DNA from: Cornus controversa
Taxonomy: Eukaryota; Streptophyta; Magnoliopsida; Cornales; Cornaceae
Direction: 5' to 3'
Assembly: GCA_026545225.1 (NCBI GenBank)
Contig: CM048846.1
Location: 21,264,001 to 21,328,000, forward strand
Length of the DNA: 64,000 bases
The position numbers and the translations under genes were made by a program. The notes beneath the pieces are model-generated. The model had not been told where the DNA came from. It saw nothing but the letters and a program-made list of their open reading frames with translations, and ran no database searches. Positions 34,331-45,730 of the stretch are shown in pieces. Position 1 is the first letter of the stretch. The number at the start of each line of letters is the position of its first letter.

Positions 34331-34599
34331 CAATTTCTTTTGAGGAATTAAACGAGTTCCTCGTGAGTGATGGGTGAGAATGATAATCCCACACTCACCT
34401 TCTTATTGGCTTATGGCTCATACAAATTAATTTCAACTAACTCTTCCATTGGCTTTACATGACGGACATATTTTTCATTTTCGACTTCCAGACCCTTTAT
34501 ACTTTATACTCAATGTCTCTGACATCTTATTCTCTTTCAGAGAAGTGGCATAGCACTTCCGAGCAGTAGCTTGGGCGGTTCTGTGCCCCCCTCTCATCT

Positions 34600-36398
34600 C
34601 CAACCACAAATCTACGGAGCTATCCCCTACGAATCAGACTTGCATTTTGTCTTTTTAAGTCGATGCACTCGTCTGTATCATGTTCATGATCACGGTGAAA
34701 CCTGTAATACTTGTTACGGTATATCTTTGCGGGATCAGTTATTAATTTTAAGGGCCATGTCACCGCCGGATCATCTTGAATGTAGAGGAGAATTTGGCTC
34801 ATTGGTGTGTTTAATAGGGTAAAATTAAGTCTCTTATCTCGTTATGATGACCTATCACCTTGATCTCACACTGTCTTGCTGTATTTGGGGTCCCTTTCTT
34901 CCTTAATGGAATGTCCTCCCCCTTTTCTGTCCTTCTTTCTAACATCATCTCCTTTTTCTTTTTGCGCGTCTAGAGCATCCTCAGCATTCATATATTTTTG
35001 GGCCTTCATGAGTATCTCAACATGTTTTCTAGTGGGTGTTTAGAGATTGAATATAAGAACTTTGAGGGCTGCAAGCCTCCCATGAATGCGATAATTATTA
35101 CCTTTTCGTCTAAAGCATCGACATGCAACATTTTTCTGTTCAACTGGTTGGTGTAATCTAGCGGCTATTCTCCTTTGCTCTGCATTACGTTCAAGAAACA
35201 GGTTGCATGTTTCCTATGTTTACGGACTGCAATAAAATTGCTTACAAACAACTAGCTCAATTCTTTGAAAGAATGCATTGATGCAGGTTTCAGGCTATTG
35301 AACTATGCCTGGGCAGAACCTTTTAATGTAGTGGAAAAGCTCTGCATATGATCTCATCTAGTACTCCTTGGAGGTCGTCAGAGCCTTGTAGGTCTCAAGA
35401 CGGTCTAGTGGGTCATTGGTCTCATCAAAGTTTTCAGGGGTTGGCATCTTGAACTTGTTGGGTAAATGACAACTCATTATTCCAGAGGTAAAAGGGAGAT
35501 TGGTTTGTTAGACAAGATCCTCCATTGTAGCAAGGTCCTTCCGTTTCATGGCATGAGCCACACTTTTAACCTTAACTCTGAGGTCTTGCATCTCTATGTC
35601 ATAATAAGTAGTTTCCCCTACCTGTCCCGAATCTCCATGAGTGCGAGCTCTTTTAGACGGAATCAAGTGAATGTTAATAGCCACAACTCGTTTACTTCTC
35701 ACATGACTTTGGGTAGCATCGTCCACCAGAATCCCACCATCTCGCATAACATAATTCCCTTTTAGATTGATTAGGTTAAGGTGACTCCGTGATGACACTG
35801 GTGCTACGGGGGGAAGGCGTTGCAGGATTGCTGCACTTTGTTAGAGCACCTGGATCAGACTCTGATTCAAATTCTGAATCTGGTGTTCCAACGTTGCGAC
35901 ATGCTCTTGGTCATTTGGGGCTTCGGGATGTACTCTAGGCAAGTTTCCATGACAAGGAGGGTTGCATGCCTCCCACTTGGAATTCTCACACTCCCAAACC
36001 CTTAGGACACTGTCTTCGCCAACTGGAAGGTTATGGCCGGCAGGGGGGTCTTGCCCAGCTGGAGGATTGTAACCCACATAAGGATCTAGACCGGTAGGCG
36101 AGTTGTGACCGGCAGGAGGATCCTGGCTGGTTGGCGGGTTGTAACCGGCAGGAGGATCCTGACTGGCTGGAGGGTTGTGACTGACAGGAGAATCCTGACA
36201 GACTAGAGGATTGTGGCCGGCAGGAGGATCCTGACCGGCTAGAGGGTTGTGGCTGGCAAGAAGATCTTGACCGGCTGGAGGGTCCTGCCCGGCTCCGGTC
36301 TCTAGTCTAGATCGTAGGTGCATCATGCTTCGTGTAGAACAATCAAATTTGTGATCGTTCCAACAGTCAGCGCCAATTAATGATGTAGAAATCGACAC
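34600..36398 (-). pseudogene. Tat gag remnant
   Basis: Minus-strand pieces: 36398-35841 (185 residues, with about ten imperfect 10-13-residue repeats such as GQDPPAGHNPP), 35798-35508 (basic, SRSHLNLI), then gag-like FDETNDPLDRLETYKA (about 35410-35390) and near the end YYRFHRDHEHDTDECIDLKR (34802-34620). The last is the signature of Tat-type gag. Stops separate the parts. Confidence 0.75.
36352..36380 (-). other. Tat primer-binding-site region
   Basis: Directly inside the 5' LTR the minus strand reads TTAATTGGCGCTGACTGTTG, related to the TGGCGCC-type site of Tat elements. Confidence 0.6.
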
Positions 36399-36716
36399 AC
36401 AATCTGAGTCAGCGTTAACCTAAAAAAGACAAGAGAAGGGTAACTGGAACGAAAACCGGTGTGATGCCGGCCGACTACGCTCCAGTGGTCAAGTCAGAGA
36501 ATCAAAAAGGCTTTAAAAGTTATAAAGGCACGTAGAGATATTAATTGCATACTTGGATAATGGATCACTCCTTTATTTATAGAAGTCAAGATGCGACTAT
36601 ATTTGAGTAGGAGACTAACTCTTCAATTCCCAAGTCGATGTCGAAATAGGAAAGTCATGGTCATTGCTTATCTCTTGACGTCATTTGAAACACAATTGGA
36701 GTCTAATCTCCCGTCA
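36381..36716 (-). repeat. Tat element 5' LTR
   Basis: Matches 27226-27567 with visible divergence. The inner end TGATGTAGAAATC faces the primer-binding region; the outer end is CCGTCA. Confidence 0.88.
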
Positions 36717-37555
36717 ATATTGAAAAGTCTTCTTTAACCCATTAAATTTGTTTTTTCAACACATTAAATATGGTGAGAAGTAAGTAGATTTAATGTGTTG
36801 AAAACCGATTTAATTGCGTTTTGCACACCTACTATACGATGCAGTGCATTGCAAAAGAACTGTTGAAATCGTATCTGGTTCTCTCAAGAATCAAACAGTA
36901 TGTACTCCTAAATTTAAATATTAAACAAAGGTGATCGGAATAAAAAAAAAAAGGTTTGAGTTTGAGAAAGTTGATGGTGCAAGAGAACGGGTGGTATTGA
37001 GTTTGTGGGCCTAGTGGGGTGGAGAGAAGGGAACAGAGAGTTTAAGAATGTTAATTTGGTCACTTGATATGCATTCAGTGGGATGTAATGCAATGGGATC
37101 CATGTGTATCCCTAATGATTGCATTCAAGGAATGCCAATCAATAGGCGATGCAATTTGGTCTGAGCATCATGGTCTCACTTCAAAGGTAAATTCAATGGT
37201 GAGTCTCAGAGGCTTGAAGAGAGAATCAATAAGCCACCAACTCAACTAGTTGTAAAGTATAGAGTTGAGTTTATAAAATCCATGAGAGAGTGACATGTTC
37301 TAAAATCAAAAGTAAAAAGGATAAAGTGCTCTCAAATATTCCAAAGTGAAAGAAATTCGTCTATGGAATGCCAACAAATTTCCCCTCAAACACCACCAAA
37401 GAATACAAGCCAGCCAATTTGGTAAATCCAGCCAGTCAAATAATAATACAAAAAAACAAATAGTAATACATATTCGATCCCGTGATAATAATAATAATAA
37501 TGAAGTGAAAATGGGGACAAATATTTAAATAACCAATAAAATAATAAACATTTCT
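36717..37555. other. Intergenic DNA and probable AGP 3'UTR
   Basis: No gene was found. The part nearest 37556 is probably the 3'UTR of the minus-strand arabinogalactan gene. It contains a (TAA)n-like tract at 37486-37500. Confidence 0.45.
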
Positions 37556-39444
37556 CTAGAAGAGACAACCCAAGACAGCCCATCCCAATACCAAGCTTCC
37601 AACCACCACCTGCATGCTCTTCAATTTCTCTGCCCCACTCTGCAATTTGGTTGCAATTTAGTTTCAGACTTCAAAATTTGTACAATCCAAAGCAACTGTA
37701 TATTTACATGACCGATATAATATTCAACTTCCACTTTTTAATTTTAATAAATAGATGGACATTACTTGGTCCTACTCCACAAGATTTCAATACACCCATC
37801 ATACCTGTCACGGTCTATTTAACCAATTATATATTGCCATATAATTATATAAGTAAAAGCTTAACTACTTTCCTTCCTCCTAATACTATGTGTATGCCAG
37901 TAAACGGATGAGATTCCAATCAGATCACACCTAATACAATCTGAAAGAGGATATAATATATATATTTTTTAAAATTAATGTCAAAAGAGATTTGCAATTA
38001 GGAAAAAAATAGACCACTCGTACAAAAAAATAATAAAGAGATACAAAATAGAAAAAAGAAAAAAAAGAAGTAAATAATAATAAAAATATTTTAATAATAT
38101 ATAAATATTATATATTACTACATTAGATATAATATATTATATATCACATTATATTTGATGGGATTATAATTTATATCTAATTTGTTTATCTAACAAACTA
38201 TTAGTTCTTAGATTCGAATTGCCAAGTGATTCAGATTGCTAAGGAATTGTCGATTAAATATTTCAATTCATATCCTAATTTGAATTCAATTTCAAAAGGA
38301 CTAAAATATTTTTCTAGTACGGTCTAGGAAGGAAGACTCATGAGAGACCCTATTTTGCAGCTAGGTCCTGGAAGGAAGAACTCAACACACATTTATATTA
38401 TTTTATATTTTACAAAGTGATTGTTTTAAAACTCACAACTCTATCAATTATCATTGATATTCTGGCCTGTTGAAAAACTAATAATTCTTTTAAAATTTTA
38501 ATAAATAAAATAACATATTTATCTTTCAAAATTGAATATATATGACTGCGAAAATGTGGAACGTGATTAATTGAGAAAAAAATGCAAGGAAAAAACTAAT
38601 AATTTCCTTACAGAACCATTTTTTATATCATTTATTAAAATAAATAATACTATACTAATTTATAATTCTACATTTATAAAAAAAATTTCATATATTTTTG
38701 AACATTTTGAAAATAATTAACTTGTAATCTAATTTAAATACGAAAAAAAAAAAGAATTTTTAAGAGAGGGTACACAATGAGACTTGAATGTTTCCGATCT
38801 CGGTGCAAACGTACCTCATCTGCTAGTGAAGGACCTGAAGAGACTGATTCGAGACTCGGTCCGGGAGCTTCGCTAGGTGGTGCAGGTGGTCCGAGCAACT
38901 CGGGAGCCGGCGCCGGCGAAGGAACATTGTGCTTCTTACTCTTCTTCTTGCTCCGAGCCGGCGCGGGAACTGCCGCAGGCGGCGCAGAAACAGGCGCTGC
39001 CGGAGCCACAGCTGGCGGAGTCACCGGAGTCACAGCAGGCGGAGGTGATGGAGGAGAGCTCACCGGCACTGGAGCCGGCGGTGAGCTCACAGGTGCCTTA
39101 GACGGAGGAGCTGAAGCCGGTGCCGGAACCGCAACTGTCGGCGGAGCCGGAACCGCAGCAGTCGGCACCGACACCGACACCGGAGATTTAGCTGGAGGAG
39201 TTGAAACCGCCGTAGGTGGTGCCGAAACTGGAGCTGTAACCGGAGCCTTGGATTTCGGTGTCGACGGTGCCGTCGCAGTAGCAGGTGTTGCAGCGGGAGT
39301 CGCCGCCGTAGCCGGCGGTATAGTGCTCGGTGCCGTCGCCGTAGCCGGCGGTGTAGTGCTCGGTGCCGCCGCCGGAGACTGAGCACCGACGCCAACAACT
39401 ACGATGAACACAAATGCCAAGGCGGACATAATCTTCCGATCCAT
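37556..39444 (-). CDS. Lysine-rich arabinogalactan protein (AGP18-like), 2 exons
   Basis: Minus-strand exon 1 is 39444-38815 (210 codons) and exon 2 is 37639-37556 (27 codons plus TAG), with a 1175-bp intron bounded by GATGAG|GTACGT and TTGCAG|AGTGGG. Residues 1-21 are a signal peptide (MDRKIMSALAFVFIVVVGVG A). Residues 22-163 are Pro/Ala/Ser/Thr-rich with many SP, AP and TP dipeptides, sites for Hyp-O-arabinogalactan. Residues 164-172 are the basic block RSKKKSKKH that defines lysine-rich AGPs. Then come PSPAPAPELLGPPAPP and SLADE. Exon 2 encodes SGAEKLKSMQVVVGSLVLGW and a hydrophobic end, a GPI-anchor signal. The exon 1 frame also runs through the donor to 38734, but that 26-residue tail is not AGP-like. 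The product is expected at the plasma membrane and wall. AGP17/18/19 relatives have this layout. Confidence 0.92.
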
Positions 39445-41072
39445 CGGTTCTAGAGAGAGAAAGAGCGTATCTCGGAGATGGTAATAGTAGGAGAGGAGTG
39501 AAGACGAGAGTATAAGTAAGCGTTAGATGAATGTATTACATCATGATTAAAATAAAAGGTTAGATCAGACGTAGAAAGAGTAAAGAAGGTTCGACAGTTG
39601 TGTGGGCCATGCAGTAGCGAACAAAATAGACCAGCGCAATGTGGCGATTCAAACAGTCTGTACTCCGTGAGTGGGACACAATTGCATGTGACGCGAGGTA
39701 TTAGATTATAGAGGCTTAATGACCACCACGTCACCTGACTGACCTCTATTAATTGTTCGCAGCATCGCAACAAATGATTCTCTGTGGCGTTTCGATTTGG
39801 CTTTTTCAAATTAGGGCATTTCTTGTACAGCTGGAAACATTTAGGTGGGCCCGAGGTGTAGCGTAACCAATGGAATTTGTACACGTAATGGCGTGTTTGG
39901 TTATTATTGCGGAGTAAAGTTCACCGGAGGTTAGCTAGCTTTAGCTGGACTCTCAGGGCACCGCCAGTGTGGGTCCCAGTACAAACCTACCCTTTTTAAC
40001 TTTTTATTTATTTATTTATTTTTAAAGAACATTGGGAATTTTCTATGAGTTGCGTTGTTGATTGAAATTCGATACCTTCGCTTTAATTATTTTATTATTA
40101 CCAATTTAAGATAAGTTTATTATTACAGGATCACGGGAAGGTTTGAGAATGAGAATAAAAAATCATAATTAATTCTAACTTGGTAAGATAAGTCTTATTT
40201 TTTTCTTTTTTTAAAAGATTAGGTTTTTTTTTTTTAAAAAAAATTTAGATTTTGTTTGCCAAAATTAAAAATAAATTTGCTTTATGACGATATTAAACTC
40301 AGAAAAAAAAATAGTAACCAAAATTAAAGAATAATTATTTATTTAAAATTTAATTCTTTAAATAGTCTTGTAGATTCTCAATCTCTTCTTCTTTCTTTCT
40401 ATTTTAAGCACTTTCGGCTGATGAACCTCAATTTAACATCAAATACGAGTTTATAAACAAACACTTGCGAGAATCAGTAAAATTGTACAATAGATCTTTC
40501 TATTCCAAACTTATTTCTGGTAATTTATCCAAAACTTACTATTCTTTACCTTTCTTATCCCAATGTCTTTTGATCATCTCAAAACTCATTGCTAAACGGA
40601 ATCATTGAATCAATCAACGTAAGGCTCCAATCAAACCCTTGGCAGACCAGAACTGAAGCTTCTCTCTCTCTCATTGAAATCCTAGGTCTCCCTCGTGCCG
40701 AAGCAAAGCACTTTAAGTTGAAGAAAGGGATGGAGATGACTGTCAGGTAGCCTTTTAAACCGATTGTTTGAAAATTACGAATATAGTATATAGTAAATAA
40801 ATATTAACTCATACAAAAATAATTATGCATTTGACAATTTTTATACATGACTATATTATCCCTCAACATAGTCAACAAACCATCATCATTCTCTCTCTTC
40901 TTACAGTGGCAACCCACCACCAGAAAGCTCAAAAACTCATCATGAACCACCACTGCCACGCCTCGACCACCCCACCGCTGCCAAAAACCCAACAGTCTCT
41001 CTTTATCTTCCAATCTCTCACCACAATCATCACAACCCTAAAATTCGGAATGAACCACCAGTACCATCTAAG
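39445..41072. other. AGP upstream region and intergenic DNA
   Basis: This contains the 5'UTR and promoter of the minus-strand AGP; no canonical TATA box was identified. At 40660-40750 a CT-rich leader with CCTAGG and an ATGGAGATGACTGTCAG|GTAGCC start-plus-donor looks like a possible + strand first exon, but no following exon was found. Confidence 0.4.
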
Positions 41073-41530
41073 AAGCATGAATACGAATATCGATACGATA
41101 CGAGTACGGCGATACGATAAATCTCAAAAAAATAAGATATGGATACGACAGGATACGACAATATAAAATAACAAATTATATTTTTATATATACAAAAAAA
41201 TAGATTTATTTACGTTTCTTTATAAAATATTAAGATTAACAAACAAACTAAGAGTTATATCAACACTTCTTTTTAAAATAAATTTAAACTTATCTTAGCA
41301 ATTATACTATGATATTATTGTTAAAAATATGTTCTAAAGTATCTGAGAAATATCAGATACATGGTTGAAGTATCTAAAAAGTATCGGATACGTGTTAGAA
41401 ATAAAAAAAATATACTTTAAAATTATAAATACGTTTAGGAAGTATCGGACACTTGTCCGCAAGTATTCAAGAAGTATCGGTATCTGATACGTATCCGATA
41501 CGGGTACGTTACTCTTGTAGAAGTATCCGT
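41073..41530. repeat. Dispersed repeat, copy 2 (GTATCGGATACG family)
   Basis: About 450 bp with many CGTATCCGATAC-type words; it matches 58538-58966 in inverted orientation over nearly its full length (for example AGTATCGGACACTTGTCCGC and CGGGTACGTTACTCTTGTAG). It is non-coding; its class is not known to me. Confidence 0.85.
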
Positions 41531-41776
41531 ATTTCGTAGAGCACCACCCACCACTACCACACCTCACTGCCTAACAGTATCTTCTTTCTTTTCCTTATTT
41601 ATGTAAAAATACCAACAGTATATTCCAACGCCGTCACCAGAACCAACAATAACAACCGCAAACCTAACCCACTATCCTGTCCCTCATTCGACGCATCGTC
41701 ACCCTCGAATCCTCCTTCCGATGATCACTAGCAAACCAATCCTACCCAGTCTCTTCATCAGTCAATTAACAACTAA

Positions 41777-41786
41777 TATATAAATA
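41777..41786 (+). promoter_or_regulatory. TATA box upstream of the interrupted small ORF
   Basis: TATATAAATA, about 55 bp before the ATG at 41841, followed by a CA/CT-rich leader (CACACACTCTCTCAATCCCA). Confidence 0.5.
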
Positions 41787-41840
41787 AAATTATCAATAAC
41801 CTAGATCAAATCTAACACACACTCTCTCAATCCCACCCAA

Positions 41841-42093
41841 ATGCCCCAAATTCTCTCTTTCTCTCTCTTCTTTAACATATTGCTCTTTCTATATCTAATT
41901 TCCACCTCCACCTTCCATTTTCAATGTTTCAAGTCCATCGACTTATCCATCTACAAAAGAAAAGAAAAGAAAAGAAAGAACGTTGGGGTCTACAATTGGA
42001 ATGCATACTTCTGTGCCGATGATCGATTCTCTCCAGACTTGCTTCATAACAACCACAATTGGGACTCTATCGAACAATTTATGCATCATAAAG
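41841..42093 (+). pseudogene. Putative small secreted peptide gene, cut by the 12-kb retroelement
   Basis: The ORF starts MPQILSFSLFFNILLFLYLI, a convincing signal peptide (hydrophobic core about residues 4-27). It continues with a basic stretch (YKRKEKKRKN) and a Trp/Asn/Asp-containing part (VYNWNAYFCADD). The chromovirus inserted after codon 84; in the present sequence the frame runs four codons into the LTR and stops at 42107. With one TAAAG copy removed, the frame on the far side (from 54155) stays open for ten codons, ending RRVYRNAL and a stop at 54184-54186. A ~94-residue precursor with a TATA box and leader fits a secreted peptide. I do not recognise the family, and chance ORF status cannot be excluded. 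Confidence 0.4.
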
Positions 42094-44387
42094 TGTACAA
42101 ATCATGACCATTTTTGGCCGATTTTCTTTTATTTTCATTTATTGTCATAAAAATATTTTAAATGATTATATATGTGTTTTAAATCTGAAATACATGTTTG
42201 GAAACTTATATAAGAGTCCAAAAAAGTTTTGGGAACATTTGGTGAAATTTGAGTTTTTCGGATTGGGCAGGCCCAAGTCGCGAGTCCGGTGGGCCCAAAA
42301 ATTCAAAAGTATCAGAATGACACCAAATTTTGAGATCAACTTAAATAAAATATTTGATGAGTTATGAAATTGATTTTGAATCCCTAGGAGTTATCTAAAG
42401 TGAAAACAAAGTTCGAAAAAGTACGGTAAGTGACTAGTGGTATTTTTGTAAATATGAGAGGTTTTGTCTATAAATAGAAGAGAGAATGACACAGCCCTCA
42501 TTCTCTCTTCTCTATTGAAATTGATACGCTTGGAGTTTGAATTGGAAGACGCCAAAGAAGAAAGAATTGTTTTACGCATCAGGGGCTCAAGATTGATCCA
42601 TTCAAAATTAAATTCAGATAAAGTTAATTTCAGTGAAAAATTAGAGATTTTATTTAGAAACTCTTCTAAATTAAGGTAGGGATGCCTAACTCATGAAATC
42701 TGGGATTTGTGTGAGTATATTGGTTATCTATGGCAACCAATTGGCTATGTGGGTATAATTAGATGTCTTTCAAAGTTGAAGCATGCTAGATTATACAATT
42801 CAATAAATTTTTAATGTGAAATGATGTGATTACATGTTTAAAATTGTTTCAAATGATTATAAGATATATTGAATGTGAAATGTGAGAGAATTATGTGTGT
42901 TCATGTGGATATGTGATGGTGATACTTATGTATTTGATAAATTGTCATGAAAAACATGTGTAGATGTAAAACATGTTTGATTATCAATATAGATGATATG
43001 AAATATAAAAAATGTGATACATGTTCGATGTGAATGTATGTGAGGTTTATTTGGAAATGTGCAAGTATGACAATTGGTATTATATTACTTTTAATTGTAT
43101 ATACACGTTGAACATGAGCATGTAGAATCCATTTTCATACATTGGTAAACATATGGTAAGGGTGGTCAGCTCAATTGGATAGACCTGTTATTGGAATCCT
43201 TTTGACGAGGAAAATAGAATGATCCAGTAATCAAAGTCTTATGTGGGGCAGACCTGTTATTGGAACCCAATTTAGATATAACTGGATGGTCCAGTAATTG
43301 GAGTCCAAAGGTTGTGTAAAAAGGATAAGGGAGATGTGCATATCATGTTGCATCATATATAACTCATGATATGGTTGAAATATGTGGTTATTTGCATAAC
43401 ATGATTAAATGCAAATGTATGTTTATGTCGTAAAAAGGTGATGGAATCTCCCCAATGGTTAGTTAGCGTGGAGCGTGACCGGTTTCTTTTAAAGACATTA
43501 AATACTTTATTTGAATGCATGTCCGGGATATGGACTATATGCATATGTTAAAATATGTATATGACTTTATTTGATTCGAGAACATGTTCCTGTTATAATA
43601 ATGATCACCAACATTTATTACAATGTTTGAGCATGGTAAATGCTAATTGATGAAAATGATGATTTATATTTCCATTAATGTCCATTTATGCATGCATGTT
43701 AATGGTGAGATAATTGAGTTGAAAAAGCATGAAATGAACCAAGTGTTAAGTGTGGGAATGGCAGCTGGCCGAGTGGCTACGATGGATCGTAATGCCTATT
43801 ACGATGGATCGTCATCTTATGATATAATAACTTGCATTACGATATATCGTAATATTTCGATGCATTGCAGGTTTAGTTACGATGCATCTTAAAAATAAGG
43901 GGAATGGGTTGTCAAAATAGTGCTTTTTGCACATTCTTATAATGCATGGGCAATGCATTGTGGATTATGATACATCGTAATCTAGGTTATGATGCATCGT
44001 AATATACAAATGCTGAGTGAGTTGAGATGGACTGAAGTGAGTGAACAAGTGTGTATGGCGAACATGTGGGATCCCATTGTGAGAATGGTCATTGAATGTG
44101 ATAATATTGATGTACGGAATAATGTTTCGGCTGATTTATGAGATTATGGCTTAGATTGAATAACTATATGTGACATTCTAGGTAGGAATTGATGTGATAA
44201 GTATAATAAGGCTTCTACGATAATTAATGATCTCGGTGGTCCGAATAAGAGCCAAGGGTGATGAATGGTAGTTTGCCATGGTTGTTTGGGTCGTGGGATG
44301 ACGATCGGGCAATCATGACTCCTCACTATCCCGAGGTTCGGGCTCAGACCAAGGGAGTCCCGGCAATCCAGATTTCAAGGCATGACA
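42094..44387 (+). repeat. Chromovirus 5' LTR
   Basis: 2294 bp with TATAAATA at 42469-42476 and a likely transcription start just after it (AGAGAGAATGACACAGCCC). It contains a cluster of ACGATGCATCGT-type palindromes at 43775-44005. Confidence 0.92.
43775..44005. repeat. Cluster of TTACGATGCATCGTAA-like palindromes (5' LTR)
   Basis: At least seven imperfect or perfect palindromic words occur within 230 bp, such as TTACGATATATCGTAA-type, ACGATGGATCGT and ATGATGCATCGTAAT. The corresponding region of the 3' LTR (53560-53770) has the same cluster with different point changes. Confidence 0.85.
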
Positions 44388-44390
44388 ACT

Positions 44391-44402
44391 TGGTATTAGA
44401 GC
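44391..44402 (+). other. Chromovirus primer-binding site
   Basis: TGGTATTAGAGC, three bases after the 5' LTR end; one mismatch from TGGTATCAGAGC, the initiator methionine tRNA complement used by many plant LTR elements. Confidence 0.88.
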
Positions 44403-44771
44403 ATAACTAGGTCGAATTCGTAAGGACGAAGGGTGAGGGTTAGATCACGTGTGGATTCAGAATGGTTAGAACCTTTAAGTTTGAGAACCTAAAAACGCGA
44501 GTAGACATGACATAGTTGAATTGAAAACTTATATGCATACGAAGTATGCTTATATAATGACATGCTAAGTGCTTATGCGATAACATGCGTTATATGTTAT
44601 GTGTTGACTTGATAATATGTTTATATGATTAAATGTGTGTTGAAAAGTATGCCTATGTGTTACAAGCGAAGGTGATAACATGTTATTATGTTGCGTAATA
44701 GTTTGATCGTGTTGAGTACATAACATGAGATAACTTATTGCCGTTGACCTATATCTTGACTATATAGAGTT

Positions 44772-45687
44772 ATGCCACCTAGACGTCATGGATGGGGGTG
44801 AAGTCCCTGAGGGAAACTGTTTGATCACTGATATGACCGCGATCCTTGGAGACTTTGCGAGGATTGCAGTTACTGAGGTGCAACAATCGGTAGTGCAACC
44901 GGAGGAAAGGGAAAGTGAAAGGCGTTTTAAGTTTATCACGAGGTTTAAAAAGTTGATGCCTCCTAGTTTTGATGGGATTTCGGATCCATTGGTAGCAGAC
45001 GATTGGCTTGAGCAAGTAGAGAAACATCTAAAGATGATGTCTAAGCCCGATGACGGGATGGAAGTGATTCTTACTACTTACTTATTTTCGGGTGGTGCTG
45101 AATTATGGTGGAAGTTGGTGAGTGATCGACATGATGTTGAGACTATGGGTTGGAGAGAGTTTAAGACTCTAATTCTTGAGCATTATTTTCCTAGGCTAAA
45201 GAGAAGAACACTAAGGAAGGAATTTGAGGATCTAGTTCATGACGGCATGACCGTAACTGAATATGAGAACAAGTTCATTTCTCTTTCACGATTTGCCCCC
45301 GAAGTGGTGAGAGATGAGGATGAGAAGACATGGAGGTTTGTCAATGGCCTTCATCATTTCATTAGGCCATTTGTGTCTATCTTGGGTTTAAAAGTGTATG
45401 CCAAAATGGAAAAAAAGGCTTTGATGGCTGAGACTAAATCCAAGGATAGGCAAGAGAAGAGAGAGGCTTGGAGGCAAATCAAGGCTTTGACAGTTGCTTC
45501 TGAGGGATACATAAAGAAAAGGTTCAAGAGCGGTCCTTCTCATTCAGTGCGTTCAGTGGAACAACCTATGGCACGTTTTACACTTGTCACTCTTATGCCT
45601 TTAAGAGCACTTATGAGTCAGCCTAGCACGATGACTTGCTTTAGTTGTGAGCAGCAGGGACATATAGTGAGGCATTGTTCACAGTAG
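44772..45687 (+). pseudogene. Chromovirus gag
   Basis: The family start MPPRRHGWG is at 44772 but meets a TGA after nine codons; the open frame used downstream starts at 44788, one base shifted. That 299-residue frame holds the Retrotrans_gag domain (FDGISDPLVADDWLEQVEKH, GGAELWWKLV, FKTLILEHYFPRLKRRTLRK) and a CCHC zinc knuckle, CFSCEQQGHIVRHC, near its end. It stops at 45685. The nested solo LTR begins 43 bp later. Confidence 0.85.
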
Positions 45688-45730
45688 GGTGGAAATGCTA
45701 AAGGTGGTTAGGGTTCACAGTAGAGGCCAG

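Larger units (their letters stand above)
27226..36716 (-). mobile_element. Old Ty3/gypsy element, Tat type, with antisense gene
   Basis: LTRs of about 342 bp (27226-27567) and 336 bp (36381-36716) have TG...CA ends and are clearly diverged. The flanks ATAAC and ATATT match at only 3 of 5 bases, as expected for an old insertion. The minus-strand order is gag (35.8-34.6 kb), RT (about 34.1-33.5 kb), RNase H (33.3-33.1 kb), a second RNase H (32.8-32.35 kb) and the integrase C-terminal part (32.3-31.7 kb). Dual RNase H, the PBS-like TTGGCGCTGACTGTTGGAAC and a plus-strand gene near the 3' end together point to the Tat lineage. Many stops and deletions make it non-functional. Confidence 0.85.

Noticed and set aside
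38734..38814. Continuation of the AGP ORF past exon 1
   Set aside because: It reads through a consensus 5' splice site into sequence unlike any AGP C-terminus; a phased downstream exon gives the expected GPI signal.
38777..39382. 201-residue Gly/Ala-rich ORF on the plus strand
   Set aside because: It is the antisense shadow of the AGP exon; the minus strand has the signal peptide, Lys-rich block and correct splice sites.
40730..40750. Possible + strand first coding exon (ATGGAGATGACTGTCAG|GT)
   Set aside because: The leader and donor look plausible, but no continuing exon was found downstream before repeats begin.
42464..42679. 71-residue ORF starting MSINRRENDTALI, with a similar ORF at 52131-52346
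   Set aside because: Both lie in the transcribed part of the chromovirus LTRs just after the TATA box; LTR sequence, not genes.
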